Assembly: GCF_001999285.1 (NCBI RefSeq)
Contig: NZ_MLHN01000016.1
Location: forward strand, 34,490-98,489
Length of the DNA: 64,000 nucleotides
Direction of reading: 5' to 3'
Source: Rodentibacter genomosp. 1
GTDB taxonomy: Bacteria; Pseudomonadota; Gammaproteobacteria; Enterobacterales; Pasteurellaceae
Each line of letters starts with the position of its first letter. Positions within the stretch are counted from its first letter, which is position 1. The notes under the pieces were generated by a model. That model was given only the letters and a program-made list of their open reading frames with translations, was not told the origin of the DNA and did not search any database. Positions 39,119-47,561 of this stretch are shown here, piece by piece. Made by a program: the position numbers and the translations under genes.

Positions 39119-40073
39119 ACCAACCTTTCTTATTAAATGGATCGAGAATAAACATCACAGTTTTGGCTAAGGTATCAATTGTAATAATACAAATGCCTAA
39201 TACAATGACACCGGCTGAAATGCTGTTGTAATCTTGGATGCTTACCGCATCAATGAGCCAACGCCCGATACCGGGCCAACCGAGAACGGTTTCTACCAGC
39301 ATACATTGGGTGATGACTAAGGTGAATACGCGTGTAATTTGTGGCACGAGTAATGGAAAGGTATTGCGAAAAACATATTGTTGCAAAATTTTCCATTTTG
39401 ACCATCCACGGGTGACGGCTGTTTTGGTGTAATTTTGTTGAAGAATATATTCTGCCCGCTGTTGAATTGTCCGAATGATTTCCATGGTTGGTAAAATACA
39501 GAGTATGAGTGTTGGGAGAGCGAGATGTTGTAATACGCTTTGTACGATTTTTGTGCGATAAGGTACATCAATAAACCATACATCAATCACAGGAAAGCCG
39601 GTAATCGGTTGGATTTCATAGAGCAAATTATATTGTCCGATTGCGGAGATTTCCCAGTGATAAATCGCAGACATATAGAGCAAAATGGGTGCTAGCCAAA
39701 AAATCGGAATAGATAAGCCCACATAAGATAAGGTTTGCAAGGTTTTAGAAAAAACACCCTGATTATTGACCGCACTTAGAATACCAAGTGGAATACTTAA
39801 AATGAAGGCAAGCAATAGAGCAGTAAAACACAGCTCTAATGTGGGGGGTAACACCGTAAAAATAAGAGATTTTAGTGATTGCCCACCATTATAAGTAATT
39901 CCCAAATCCCCTTGTAATAAGGCTCTGAGATAATGAAAATAGCTAGCCAAAATGTTATTTTGGATGAACTCGGCATTAAGCGGATCACGCATTAAAATAG
40001 CAAAACTGATGATTGTTAAAATAAATAATAACAGTGTAACCCAAAGGAGATGACGCAATGCTGACCACAACAT
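39108..40073 (-). CDS. sapB: Sap peptide ABC transporter, permease SapB
   Basis: Inner-membrane permease of 321 residues, DppB/OppB-like: a first membrane helix near residues 8-28, a periplasmic loop, then five more hydrophobic segments. The EAA loop reads TRGWSKWKILQQYVFRNTFPLLVPQ. The motif VETVLGWPGIGRWLIDAV near the C-terminus is shared by this permease class. The start codon overlaps the sapA stop by one base, which suggests coupled translation. Confidence 0.94.
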   Translation of the reverse strand: MLWSALRHLLWVTLLLFILTIISFAILMRDPLNAEFIQNNILASYFHYLRALLQGDLGITYNGGQSLKSLIFTVLPPTLELCFTALLLAFILSIPLGILSAVNNQGVFSKTLQTLSYVGLSIPIFWLAPILLYMSAIYHWEISAIGQYNLLYEIQPITGFPVIDVWFIDVPYRTKIVQSVLQHLALPTLILCILPTMEIIRTIQQRAEYILQQNYTKTAVTRGWSKWKILQQYVFRNTFPLLVPQITRVFTLVITQCMLVETVLGWPGIGRWLIDAVSIQDYNSISAGVIVLGICIITIDTLAKTVMFILDPFNKKGWYAR

Positions 40074-41770
40074 TATTTTTTCTCCTTAGTAAAATAAAGC
40101 ATTGAAAAATTTATGCTGCCAAAAGGGCTCATTTGCACCCCTTTCACATTGTTATTGGCAACTAAAAAACGCTTTGCATTGGCAATAGGGATAATTGGCA
40201 GCTCTTCTAGCACGAGGTTTTGAGCGAGGTTGTAGTTTTTAGCGCGTTCATGTAATTGTGTATCAGTGAGTGCTTTATCCATTAGGCTATTAAATTTAGG
40301 ATGACACCAGTTGGATAAATTGGTCATATCACCTTTCGTTTCACAGCTTAAAATTGGGCGCATAAAACCATCGGGATCTAAGTTTCCGGCAAGCCAACCG
40401 GTGAGAATCATATCGTAATCTTCTGCTTTTTTGTTCCGTTGTTCTAGTAAAAATGTCCGTGTCACCGAGCGCACATTAACATTTACCCCTGCTTGTGCCA
40501 AATCCCATTTGATCAATTCCGCCATTTTTAGGGGGGAAGGATTATACATTTGTTCTTCGTTAAGCACCCACATATTGAGCTGTAAATTTTTGTTTGCCAG
40601 CACGTTTTGGGCGTGTTTTGGCGAATAATCAAACTCAAATTCAGGTGTATTAATATCCGATGCCCAAGAAATATTAGGAATAATATTGTTCGCAACCGTA
40701 GCTGTATTGTGATAAATATTGCGGACAATGCGTGCCCGATTAATACTTTGAGAAATGGCTTGGCGAATTTGAGCGTCCCGCATAAGCGGTTTATTAAAAT
40801 TAAACGCAAGATAGGAAAGATTCATCCCCTCAGCGGACTGTAAATAATAGCGCTCGTGATTATCATGCAATAAACCCAATTGGCTCACTTCCGGATAAGC
40901 AGCAATTTGGCATTCATTATTGAAAAATTTAGTTAAGCGTGCGGTGCGCTCGGTGGATAAATCAACCAAAATATGCTTAATTTTGGCATCTTTGTTCCAA
41001 TAATTTTCGTGACGTAACAAACGGACATATTGATTATAGACGTAATCTTGTACTTGATAGGGCCCTGTACCGACAGGGTGGCTGTCTAATTGGGTGAGAT
41101 TATCGTCAGCACTTAGCTGATAAGCATATTCTTGTGAAAAAATAATGGCATATTGGCTGGCAAGATGCGACAAAATAGAGGAATCAGGTTCAAATAATTC
41201 AATTTTTATTTTATAAGGATTCACGGCGGTGATGGACTTAATTTTTTGATTTAATCTAATACTATCAAAATAGGGGAAACGCACTTTTTTCGCTTGTTCA
41301 TGAAATATACGATATTGTGGATTTTTACTATGTTCAGGATTGTCTTGATTTAAAATAGGTAAATAGGTGTCATGCCCTAAGACACGGTTGATAGAAAATA
41401 TGACATCTTCTGCATTAAAATCACGGGTAGGCGTAAACCACGGTGTGTGATGAAATTTAACCCCTTTACGTAAATTAATGAGGATTTCTTTGCCATCGGG
41501 CGAGATAGTGTAAGATTGTGCTAAAGATGGCGTGACAGTGGCACTGTGGTTTTTAATTTCAAACAGCTTGTTGTAAATTTGTTCTGTTACCACATTCATA
41601 CTGGTGCCGGCATCTGCAGTTTGCGGATTAAACGAAAATCCTGAGGAATTCGTGCAATAAATTAAACCATTTTCTGTAAGGCTGAGCGGCACACGCGGTG
41701 CCGCTTGAACTTGGTTAAATAAGCTCACATTTAACAGAATACAGAAAAATATCAGATTTTGGCGTAACAT
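40073..41770 (-). CDS. sapA: Sap system periplasmic peptide/heme-binding protein SapA
   Basis: Solute-binding protein of family SBP_bac_5 that delivers ligand to SapBC. It has 565 residues with a signal peptide ending near residue 23 (VQA). Family features include the TSMNVVTEQIYNKLFEI segment, SLAQSYTISPDGKEILINLRKGVKFH, and the SHPVGTGPYQV motif. It is the first gene of the operon and diverges from ycjX across 160 bases (41771-41930), where no clear promoter stands out. In H. influenzae, SapA binds antimicrobial peptides and heme. Confidence 0.94.
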   Translation of the reverse strand: MLRQNLIFFCILLNVSLFNQVQAAPRVPLSLTENGLIYCTNSSGFSFNPQTADAGTSMNVVTEQIYNKLFEIKNHSATVTPSLAQSYTISPDGKEILINLRKGVKFHHTPWFTPTRDFNAEDVIFSINRVLGHDTYLPILNQDNPEHSKNPQYRIFHEQAKKVRFPYFDSIRLNQKIKSITAVNPYKIKIELFEPDSSILSHLASQYAIIFSQEYAYQLSADDNLTQLDSHPVGTGPYQVQDYVYNQYVRLLRHENYWNKDAKIKHILVDLSTERTARLTKFFNNECQIAAYPEVSQLGLLHDNHERYYLQSAEGMNLSYLAFNFNKPLMRDAQIRQAISQSINRARIVRNIYHNTATVANNIIPNISWASDINTPEFEFDYSPKHAQNVLANKNLQLNMWVLNEEQMYNPSPLKMAELIKWDLAQAGVNVNVRSVTRTFLLEQRNKKAEDYDMILTGWLAGNLDPDGFMRPILSCETKGDMTNLSNWCHPKFNSLMDKALTDTQLHERAKNYNLAQNLVLEELPIIPIANAKRFLVANNNVKGVQMSPFGSINFSMLYFTKEKK

Positions 41771-41930
41771 AATGAATGTGTTATGGTAAATTATGCTGTA
41801 AATTTTAAGATATATTAGTCAAAATGGCTAGACGCTGCTTTTATTGAATATATTGAATTGTTGATCATCAAAAAATGATGAGATTATTGTCATCTTTAAT
41901 CCGCAATTGTCGAATTTATCCTAGATCCTC

Positions 41931-43373
41931 ATGTTTAATTCTATACATCAAGAACTCAACCAAATAATTAATCGCGGATTTGACCGCACTTTACGCCTTG
42001 CTGTCACAGGGCTGAGTCGTAGTGGCAAAACCGCTTTTATCACCAGCCTCATCAATCAATTATTGTCTGTTAATCAAACCTCAAGGAATCCTTTACCGTT
42101 ATTGGAAGCGGCGAGAAACGGCACAATTATTGCTGTCAAGCGTGTTCCGCAACAAGACTTGAGTGTGCCACGTTTTGATTACGAAGCGAATCTTAGTGCA
42201 CTTTCCCAACAACCGCCACAATGGTGTCAATCGACACGAGGGGTGAGTGAAACACGCCTCGCCATTCGTTTTCAGCGTCAAAGCGGTTTATTACGCCATC
42301 TGAAAGAACGAGGCACACTTTATTTAGATATTTTTGATTACCCGGGGGAATGGTTGCTTGATTTACCTTTGTTACATTTGGATTTTGAACAATGGTCCTT
42401 AGAACAAAAGCAAATTCATCAAGGAATGCGGGCGGCGCTTGCCCAACCTTGGTTGGATGAGGTAAAAAAATTAGATTTAAGTGCGGTCGTAAATGAAGAT
42501 GTTTTAGCAAAACTGGCAAACATTTACACGGCGTATCTTCATCAATGTAAAGCTCAGGGGATGCAGTTTATTCAGCCGGGACGGTTTGTTTTAGCGGGGG
42601 AATTGGAAGGCGCACCGGTATTGCAGTTTTTCCCTTTATTGCATCTTACACAAGAGCAATGGAGAAGCCTTAAAAAAGAGGCAAAACCAAATAGCTATTT
42701 TGCCGTATTGAATAAACGCTATGATTATTATCGCAATCGTATTGTGAAAGGGTTTTATGAAAATTATTTTTCGACATTTGACCGCCAAGTGATTCTGGCG
42801 GATTGTTTAACACCGCTGAATCATAGCCGACAAGCTTTTTTAGAGATGCAGACGGGGTTAAATCAGTTATTCAAAAATTTTCATTATGGTAAACGGCATT
42901 TTCTGAACCGTTTATTTTCTCCACGGATTGATAAATTGATGTTTATTGCGACGAAGGCGGATCATATTACCACTGACCAAATGCCGAATTTAGTGAGCCT
43001 AATGCGGCAATTGGTTCAAGAAGGCGGTCGCCATGTGGAATTTGAAGGCATCGAAACGGAATACACGGCAATTGCCGCAATTCGTGCAACGAAACAAGTG
43101 ATCGTCAATCAAAACGGTAAACAGATGAAAGCGGTTCAAGGCGTTCGGAGCAAAGATAAGCGATGGATTACCCTTTATCCGGGCAGTGTGCCGAGCAAAT
43201 TACCAAGCCAAGAATTTTGGCAAAATCAACCGCACTTGACGGAAAAGGAAGGAAAACCGGTGCTGTTTGACTTTGACAGTTTTGATCCGCAACCCCTTGA
43301 ACAAGGTGAGGCGATCCCCCATTTGCGCATGGATGCCGTGTTACAATTTTTGCTAGGGGATCGGTTTGATTAG
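41931..43373 (+). CDS. ycjX: YcjX-like P-loop NTPase (DUF463)
   Basis: Predicted cytoplasmic GTPase-like protein of 480 residues. The P-loop GLSRSGKTAF is at residues 27-36, and FDYPGEWLLDL looks like the switch II region. E. coli ycjX and ycjF lie next to each other near the psp stress operon, but the function is not settled. Here ycjF is two genes downstream, separated by an opposing DUF535 gene. An uptake-signal core lies in the first codons (near 41984). Confidence 0.9.
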   Translation: MFNSIHQELNQIINRGFDRTLRLAVTGLSRSGKTAFITSLINQLLSVNQTSRNPLPLLEAARNGTIIAVKRVPQQDLSVPRFDYEANLSALSQQPPQWCQSTRGVSETRLAIRFQRQSGLLRHLKERGTLYLDIFDYPGEWLLDLPLLHLDFEQWSLEQKQIHQGMRAALAQPWLDEVKKLDLSAVVNEDVLAKLANIYTAYLHQCKAQGMQFIQPGRFVLAGELEGAPVLQFFPLLHLTQEQWRSLKKEAKPNSYFAVLNKRYDYYRNRIVKGFYENYFSTFDRQVILADCLTPLNHSRQAFLEMQTGLNQLFKNFHYGKRHFLNRLFSPRIDKLMFIATKADHITTDQMPNLVSLMRQLVQEGGRHVEFEGIETEYTAIAAIRATKQVIVNQNGKQMKAVQGVRSKDKRWITLYPGSVPSKLPSQEFWQNQPHLTEKEGKPVLFDFDSFDPQPLEQGEAIPHLRMDAVLQFLLGDRFD

Positions 43374-43374
43374 G

Positions 43375-44256
43375 TTAGCTAAAATGGATTGCAATCTCAG
43401 AGGTCAGTCGATCCAGCATTTCGTAACGTTTACGATACATTGAGCGTTTTTTACTGGCAATGTCTTCTAAGGGTTTGCGTTCAATATTAAGGGGGAGTTG
43501 CCAATAACGATCTTGATAAATGCCTTGGTTTTCTTGCCAAAATTCATCGTAGTTAAACAAGATTTTACTTCGTGCGGAGAGGCGATATTTACCTTGAAAT
43601 TTATGTGGAATACCGACCAAATCACATTGCCAATGTTTCGCCAACTCACGGAATGCATGCATCAACATAAACATCGGACGAATGCCGTGTAAATCTTTCG
43701 TTGCTTGCTTGATTAATTCCTGTGAATTTCCATGGCGAGGGCCCTGCATAGAGGCAATCAGCAATTGATTTGGTGATAAAAAAGTAAATGAGGCATCATA
43801 GATGCGTTCATCATTTTTATTGCGAATATTCAGGGCAAAATAACCTTCAAAAGGATCGATAAAATTTAAACTTAAATTGAGAGAAAGATCGTCAGTTAAT
43901 TGGCTCAACAAAACAACTTGCTCCTTAAGTAAGGCAGAGCAGAACGGCAAGCCCCATTTTTCTTCGGCAAGTTGTAAATGCTGTGTGATTGCACTAAAAC
44001 GTTGCGGCGCGGAAAAACGTTTATCGCAATAAGTGGTTAAAAGCGGATTAAAACGATAATAATCTTGTGTAAAAAGTGGTTGCCATTGTGTATTTTTATT
44101 GAGAAATTCAATGAGTTGATGACATTGTTTGCGGAACATTAATGTATAGGCATAATAGCGAAGTCTTTCACGTAATTGTTTTGCTAATGGACGGTCTTTT
44201 GAATAGGGATACATTTGGACGTAAGTTGGGAATGAAATTTTAGTTTGTGTTGTCAT
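43375..44256 (-). CDS. DUF535 (VirK/YbjX) family protein
   Basis: A 293-residue protein resembling the VirK/YbjX family, whose members have been linked to virulence and antimicrobial peptide resistance in enteric bacteria through unknown mechanisms. Recognisable pieces are LSQLTDDLSLNLSLNF, EGYFALNIRN, MQGPRHGNSQELIKQATKDLHGIRPMF, and FNYDEFWQENQG. I choose the ATG at 44256; an in-frame TTG at 44310 would add 18 residues rich in His and Asp, and neither start has a strong ribosome site. Its stop lies one base past the ycjX stop, so the two converge without a visible terminator. Confidence 0.8.
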   Translation of the reverse strand: MTTQTKISFPTYVQMYPYSKDRPLAKQLRERLRYYAYTLMFRKQCHQLIEFLNKNTQWQPLFTQDYYRFNPLLTTYCDKRFSAPQRFSAITQHLQLAEEKWGLPFCSALLKEQVVLLSQLTDDLSLNLSLNFIDPFEGYFALNIRNKNDERIYDASFTFLSPNQLLIASMQGPRHGNSQELIKQATKDLHGIRPMFMLMHAFRELAKHWQCDLVGIPHKFQGKYRLSARSKILFNYDEFWQENQGIYQDRYWQLPLNIERKPLEDIASKKRSMYRKRYEMLDRLTSEIAIHFS

Positions 44257-44336
44257 GTGATATTTATGGTGAATGTGAGTGTCATCGTCATGTCTCAATA
44301 TGATGACCAAGAATAAGAAATAGGACGTATTTTATA

Positions 44337-45395
44337 ATGGAAAAGCAAATTTTCAACCAATATGATGAACCTTTAGCAGAAAGTTTCCAGCCAAAACAAG
44401 AATTTACTGATGTGGAAACCATTGAAGATGAACCTTTAGAAGGGGAATGGCTTGACGAACAATTTAATCAGGCAATGAAACCAAAATCAAAAGGTTGGAA
44501 AAGGCTGTTGAAATTGACCGCACTTTTATTCGGTGTAGCAACGGTGGCGCAATCTGTTCAATGGATTTGGGATAGTTTTCAAAATCACCAATGGATTTAT
44601 TTTGCATTTTCCCTTGTCGGTTTGGTTGTTGTGTTGTTTGGCGTAAAAGAGATTGTGGGTGAATGGCGGCGTTTAGTCTATCTGAAAAAACGTGAAAAAT
44701 TACAGCAACAAAGTCGATTATTCTGGCAGAAAAGTGCGGTCAAAAATGCAGATGTTTTTGCAGCTGATGGTGAACAAGGTAAAAAACTTTGCTTGGAAAT
44801 GGCAAAAGGTTTGCAATTAGATGAGCAATCGCCTGCCATTGTTCAATGGCAAAGCCTGCTGAATGAGGCGTATTCCGCACAAGAGGTCGCCCAATTATTC
44901 AGTCAAAATGTGCTGAAACCTTTTGATCTCAAAGCGAAAAAATTGATTAGCAAAATGGTGGCAGAGTCTGCCGTGGTCGTGGCGATTAGCCCGCTTTCCG
45001 TCGTGGATATGTTTTTTGTGGCATGGCGGGGTATTAGGTTAATCAACAAAATTGCAGATATTTATGGGATTGAACTCGGTTATTTTGCCCGTATTCGTTT
45101 ATTGCGTATGGTGTTGGTGAACATCGCCTTTGCCGGTGTCACCGAAGTGGTACAAGAGGTTGGTATGGATTGGCTTTCGCAAGATATTACAGCGAAACTT
45201 TCCGCTCGTGCGGCACAGGGGATCGGTGTGGGGTTATTAACCGCACGTTTGGGGGTAAAAGCGATGGAATTTTGTCGTCCGCTTGCTTTCCAACCCAAAG
45301 AAAAACCGAAACTTTCCCATATTCAAAAAGAACTTTTGACCACAATAAAAGAGGTGGTATTGAATAAGAAAGTGAAGGAAAAGGAATTAATGTGA
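44337..45395 (+). CDS. ycjF: YcjF-like membrane protein (UPF0283/DUF697)
   Basis: Inner-membrane protein of 352 residues. It has an acidic N-terminus, two hydrophobic segments near residues 60-80 and 90-110, a basic linker, and a C-terminal hydrophobic DUF697 domain (about 205-310, with AVVVAISPLSVVDMFFVAWRGIRLI). The function is unknown; it usually neighbours ycjX. An AGGACG ribosome site precedes the ATG. Two uptake signals lie inside, one in the first membrane segment (LTALLF). A bidirectional terminator follows at once. Confidence 0.88.
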   Translation: MEKQIFNQYDEPLAESFQPKQEFTDVETIEDEPLEGEWLDEQFNQAMKPKSKGWKRLLKLTALLFGVATVAQSVQWIWDSFQNHQWIYFAFSLVGLVVVLFGVKEIVGEWRRLVYLKKREKLQQQSRLFWQKSAVKNADVFAADGEQGKKLCLEMAKGLQLDEQSPAIVQWQSLLNEAYSAQEVAQLFSQNVLKPFDLKAKKLISKMVAESAVVVAISPLSVVDMFFVAWRGIRLINKIADIYGIELGYFARIRLLRMVLVNIAFAGVTEVVQEVGMDWLSQDITAKLSARAAQGIGVGLLTARLGVKAMEFCRPLAFQPKEKPKLSHIQKELLTTIKEVVLNKKVKEKELM

Positions 45396-45396
45396 T

Positions 45397-45440
45397 AAAA
45401 AATGCGCGTTATTTGACAAGATAACGCGCATTTTTGTTTT
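45397..45440. terminator. Bidirectional terminator between ycjF and fhuA
   Basis: AAAAATGCGCGTTAT pairs perfectly with ATAACGCGCATTTTT (45421-45435) around an eight-base loop. T runs exist on both strands, and convergent genes end on each side. Confidence 0.92.
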
Positions 45441-47529
45441 AGAACTTGTAAGTTAAGCTTGCGTTCATTTTACGTTCTTGCCCGTAATAGCAATAGTAGT
45501 CACAAGAGGCGATATAACGGCGATTACCAACGTTATCGACATTTACTTGTGCAATCCAGTTTGGCGTAATTGCATAACGCGCCATGAGATCAACAACCGT
45601 GTAAGAGGGTACTTGTACATGAGAGTAAAGCGAGCCTTTTGAGGTAACGCTATGACCGTTATAACGTAAACCGGCTCCTAATGTTAAGCCGTTAAGTGCT
45701 CCCTCGTTAAATGTGTAGTTCGTTCTTAATGCAAAGACATTCGTTGGAATTGATGGTCTGCGAACCTTTTCGCCAGTGGCGTTATCTTTGGTTTCGGATT
45801 TAGTATAGGTGTAAGCGAGAGCAAGATTCCAGTTAGGCGTGATACTTACATCGGCTTGCAGTTCAAACCCTTTGCGATATACGTTGTCATCTTGGGTTGT
45901 TGTGCCAACACCGTTCATTCTTAATGCGCCATTATCTTTCGCACGGAAACCGGCTACGCTAATTACGCCATCCAACCAGGTTGGTAGATATTTCACACCT
46001 AATTCATATTGTCGGGTGATTTGCGGATCATAAAGGCGTTCATTACCGGAAAGACCGACTGGAATGCTAAAAGATTCACTATAACTAAAATAAGGGTTAA
46101 TTCCATACGGTGCTTCATACATGAAAGAACCGGAGTATGAAGTATGGTTGTTTTTCACCGTTTGAGATGACGTATATTCATCTTGTTTTGCTTTATCGTG
46201 ACGAATACCCAAACCTAAAACGTATTTTTCAGCGATACGGGCTTGATTTTGTAAATATAAGCCTAATTGGCGGGCTTTAATGTGTGTTAGCGTACCAACC
46301 GGAGTAGCGGATTGCCCCCAGTTTTGATGATAATTGGCTAAATTAGCGGAATAAGCCAAAGCGTATTGGCTATATAAAGCATCAACTTTTGCGTGACGAT
46401 AATCCATACCAATACTTAGGGTGTTTTTTAACCAAGTATTTTCATATTCCCAATTAAGGTGATTATCCAGCGTATGGGTGATCATTTTGCCGTTGTTGTA
46501 AACCGTATTGCCACTGACCATATAGTTATTCGCACTTGGTGCAACAGGGGCAAATGTTGCCGAGTATGCGGAAGGATAAATATATCCGCCACGGTGGTAG
46601 TTTTGAATGTGTGAATAGCTATAACTTGAATAACCTTTTAAGCCATTAGCAAAATCATGATTGAATTCATAACCAATACGGTATTGGCGATTGGTTTCCG
46701 TGTCATTTAATGGATCGCCAAAGTTTACATTACGACTGTAATAGCCACCGTTAGGTAATGGGCGGAGCGTTCCTTCTTGCGGATAAAAGTTTGAACTTGG
46801 GATGCCGTGATCGCGTTGATAGCCGGCTAAAATGGTTAAATGTGTTCGATCGGAAATGTCCCATTCTAAGGTGGGGGCGATATAGAAGGTTTCATTTTCG
46901 GTTTTATCCCAATCACCATCACGTGTGCCGTAACTTAATACGCTACGAAGACGCACGGAATCATCGGCATTTAACCCGACAGTATAATCTACCCCGATGC
47001 CATATTGATTTTTATTGCCGGCCGTTAGTTTTACCTCTCCTTTACCCACTTGTTCTTTGTGTGGGCGTTTGGTGACATAGTTAATTAAACCACCCGCTTG
47101 CGCCGCACCAAAGGTCATTGAATCCGCCCCTTTTGTAACTTCAATCGCTTCTAAACCAAAGGTCTCGACCTGCGGTGTAAAGAAACCGTAAGAAAATGTC
47201 GGTAAACCATTAACGGCTTGCGTTACTTCCGCACCACGAACGCGGAACCAGTTAGTATTGGTGTCGGAACCGTAGATTTGATTGGCAAATCCAGCTTGAT
47301 AACGGCCAATTTCATCGGCTTTCAGTACGTCTTGTTTATCCAAATCTTCACGTGTGATTGCTACGGCAGATTTAGCTTGATAAACCGGTACTTCACCCAT
47401 TCTAAACATAGAACCGCCCGTCACGGTGATTTCATCCAATTCTTCCACTTTTTGCTCTTCGGCATAAGCAGAATTCATGGCAAAAATGACCGCACTTGTT
47501 AGTGCGCTGTAAACAAAGGTTTTCTTCAT
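45439..47529 (-). CDS. fhuA: TonB-dependent ferric hydroxamate receptor FhuA
   Basis: Outer-membrane siderophore receptor of 696 residues. A signal peptide ends near residue 23 (AYA). A TonB-box-like stretch (LDEITVTGG) follows, then the plug domain (DLDKQDVLKADEIGRYQAGFANQ; VRGAEVTQAVNGLPTF; KGADSMTFGAAQAGGLINYVTKRP), then a 22-strand-type barrel ending in NASLTYKF with the C-terminal Phe. It is the last gene of fhuCDBA, an order I recall from Actinobacillus pleuropneumoniae. Ferrichrome is the likely substrate by homology, but other hydroxamates are possible. It starts 32 bases after fhuB. Confidence 0.9.
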   Translation of the reverse strand: MKKTFVYSALTSAVIFAMNSAYAEEQKVEELDEITVTGGSMFRMGEVPVYQAKSAVAITREDLDKQDVLKADEIGRYQAGFANQIYGSDTNTNWFRVRGAEVTQAVNGLPTFSYGFFTPQVETFGLEAIEVTKGADSMTFGAAQAGGLINYVTKRPHKEQVGKGEVKLTAGNKNQYGIGVDYTVGLNADDSVRLRSVLSYGTRDGDWDKTENETFYIAPTLEWDISDRTHLTILAGYQRDHGIPSSNFYPQEGTLRPLPNGGYYSRNVNFGDPLNDTETNRQYRIGYEFNHDFANGLKGYSSYSYSHIQNYHRGGYIYPSAYSATFAPVAPSANNYMVSGNTVYNNGKMITHTLDNHLNWEYENTWLKNTLSIGMDYRHAKVDALYSQYALAYSANLANYHQNWGQSATPVGTLTHIKARQLGLYLQNQARIAEKYVLGLGIRHDKAKQDEYTSSQTVKNNHTSYSGSFMYEAPYGINPYFSYSESFSIPVGLSGNERLYDPQITRQYELGVKYLPTWLDGVISVAGFRAKDNGALRMNGVGTTTQDDNVYRKGFELQADVSITPNWNLALAYTYTKSETKDNATGEKVRRPSIPTNVFALRTNYTFNEGALNGLTLGAGLRYNGHSVTSKGSLYSHVQVPSYTVVDLMARYAITPNWIAQVNVDNVGNRRYIASCDYYCYYGQERKMNASLTYKF

Positions 47530-47561
47530 GTTGAGTCCTCTATGAAGGTGAATAAATTAAG

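Noticed and set aside
45178..45260. Direct repetition of Ala-rich segments near the ycjF C-terminus as a separate gene
   Set aside because: The stretch is within the conserved DUF697 region and the alternative frames have no start.
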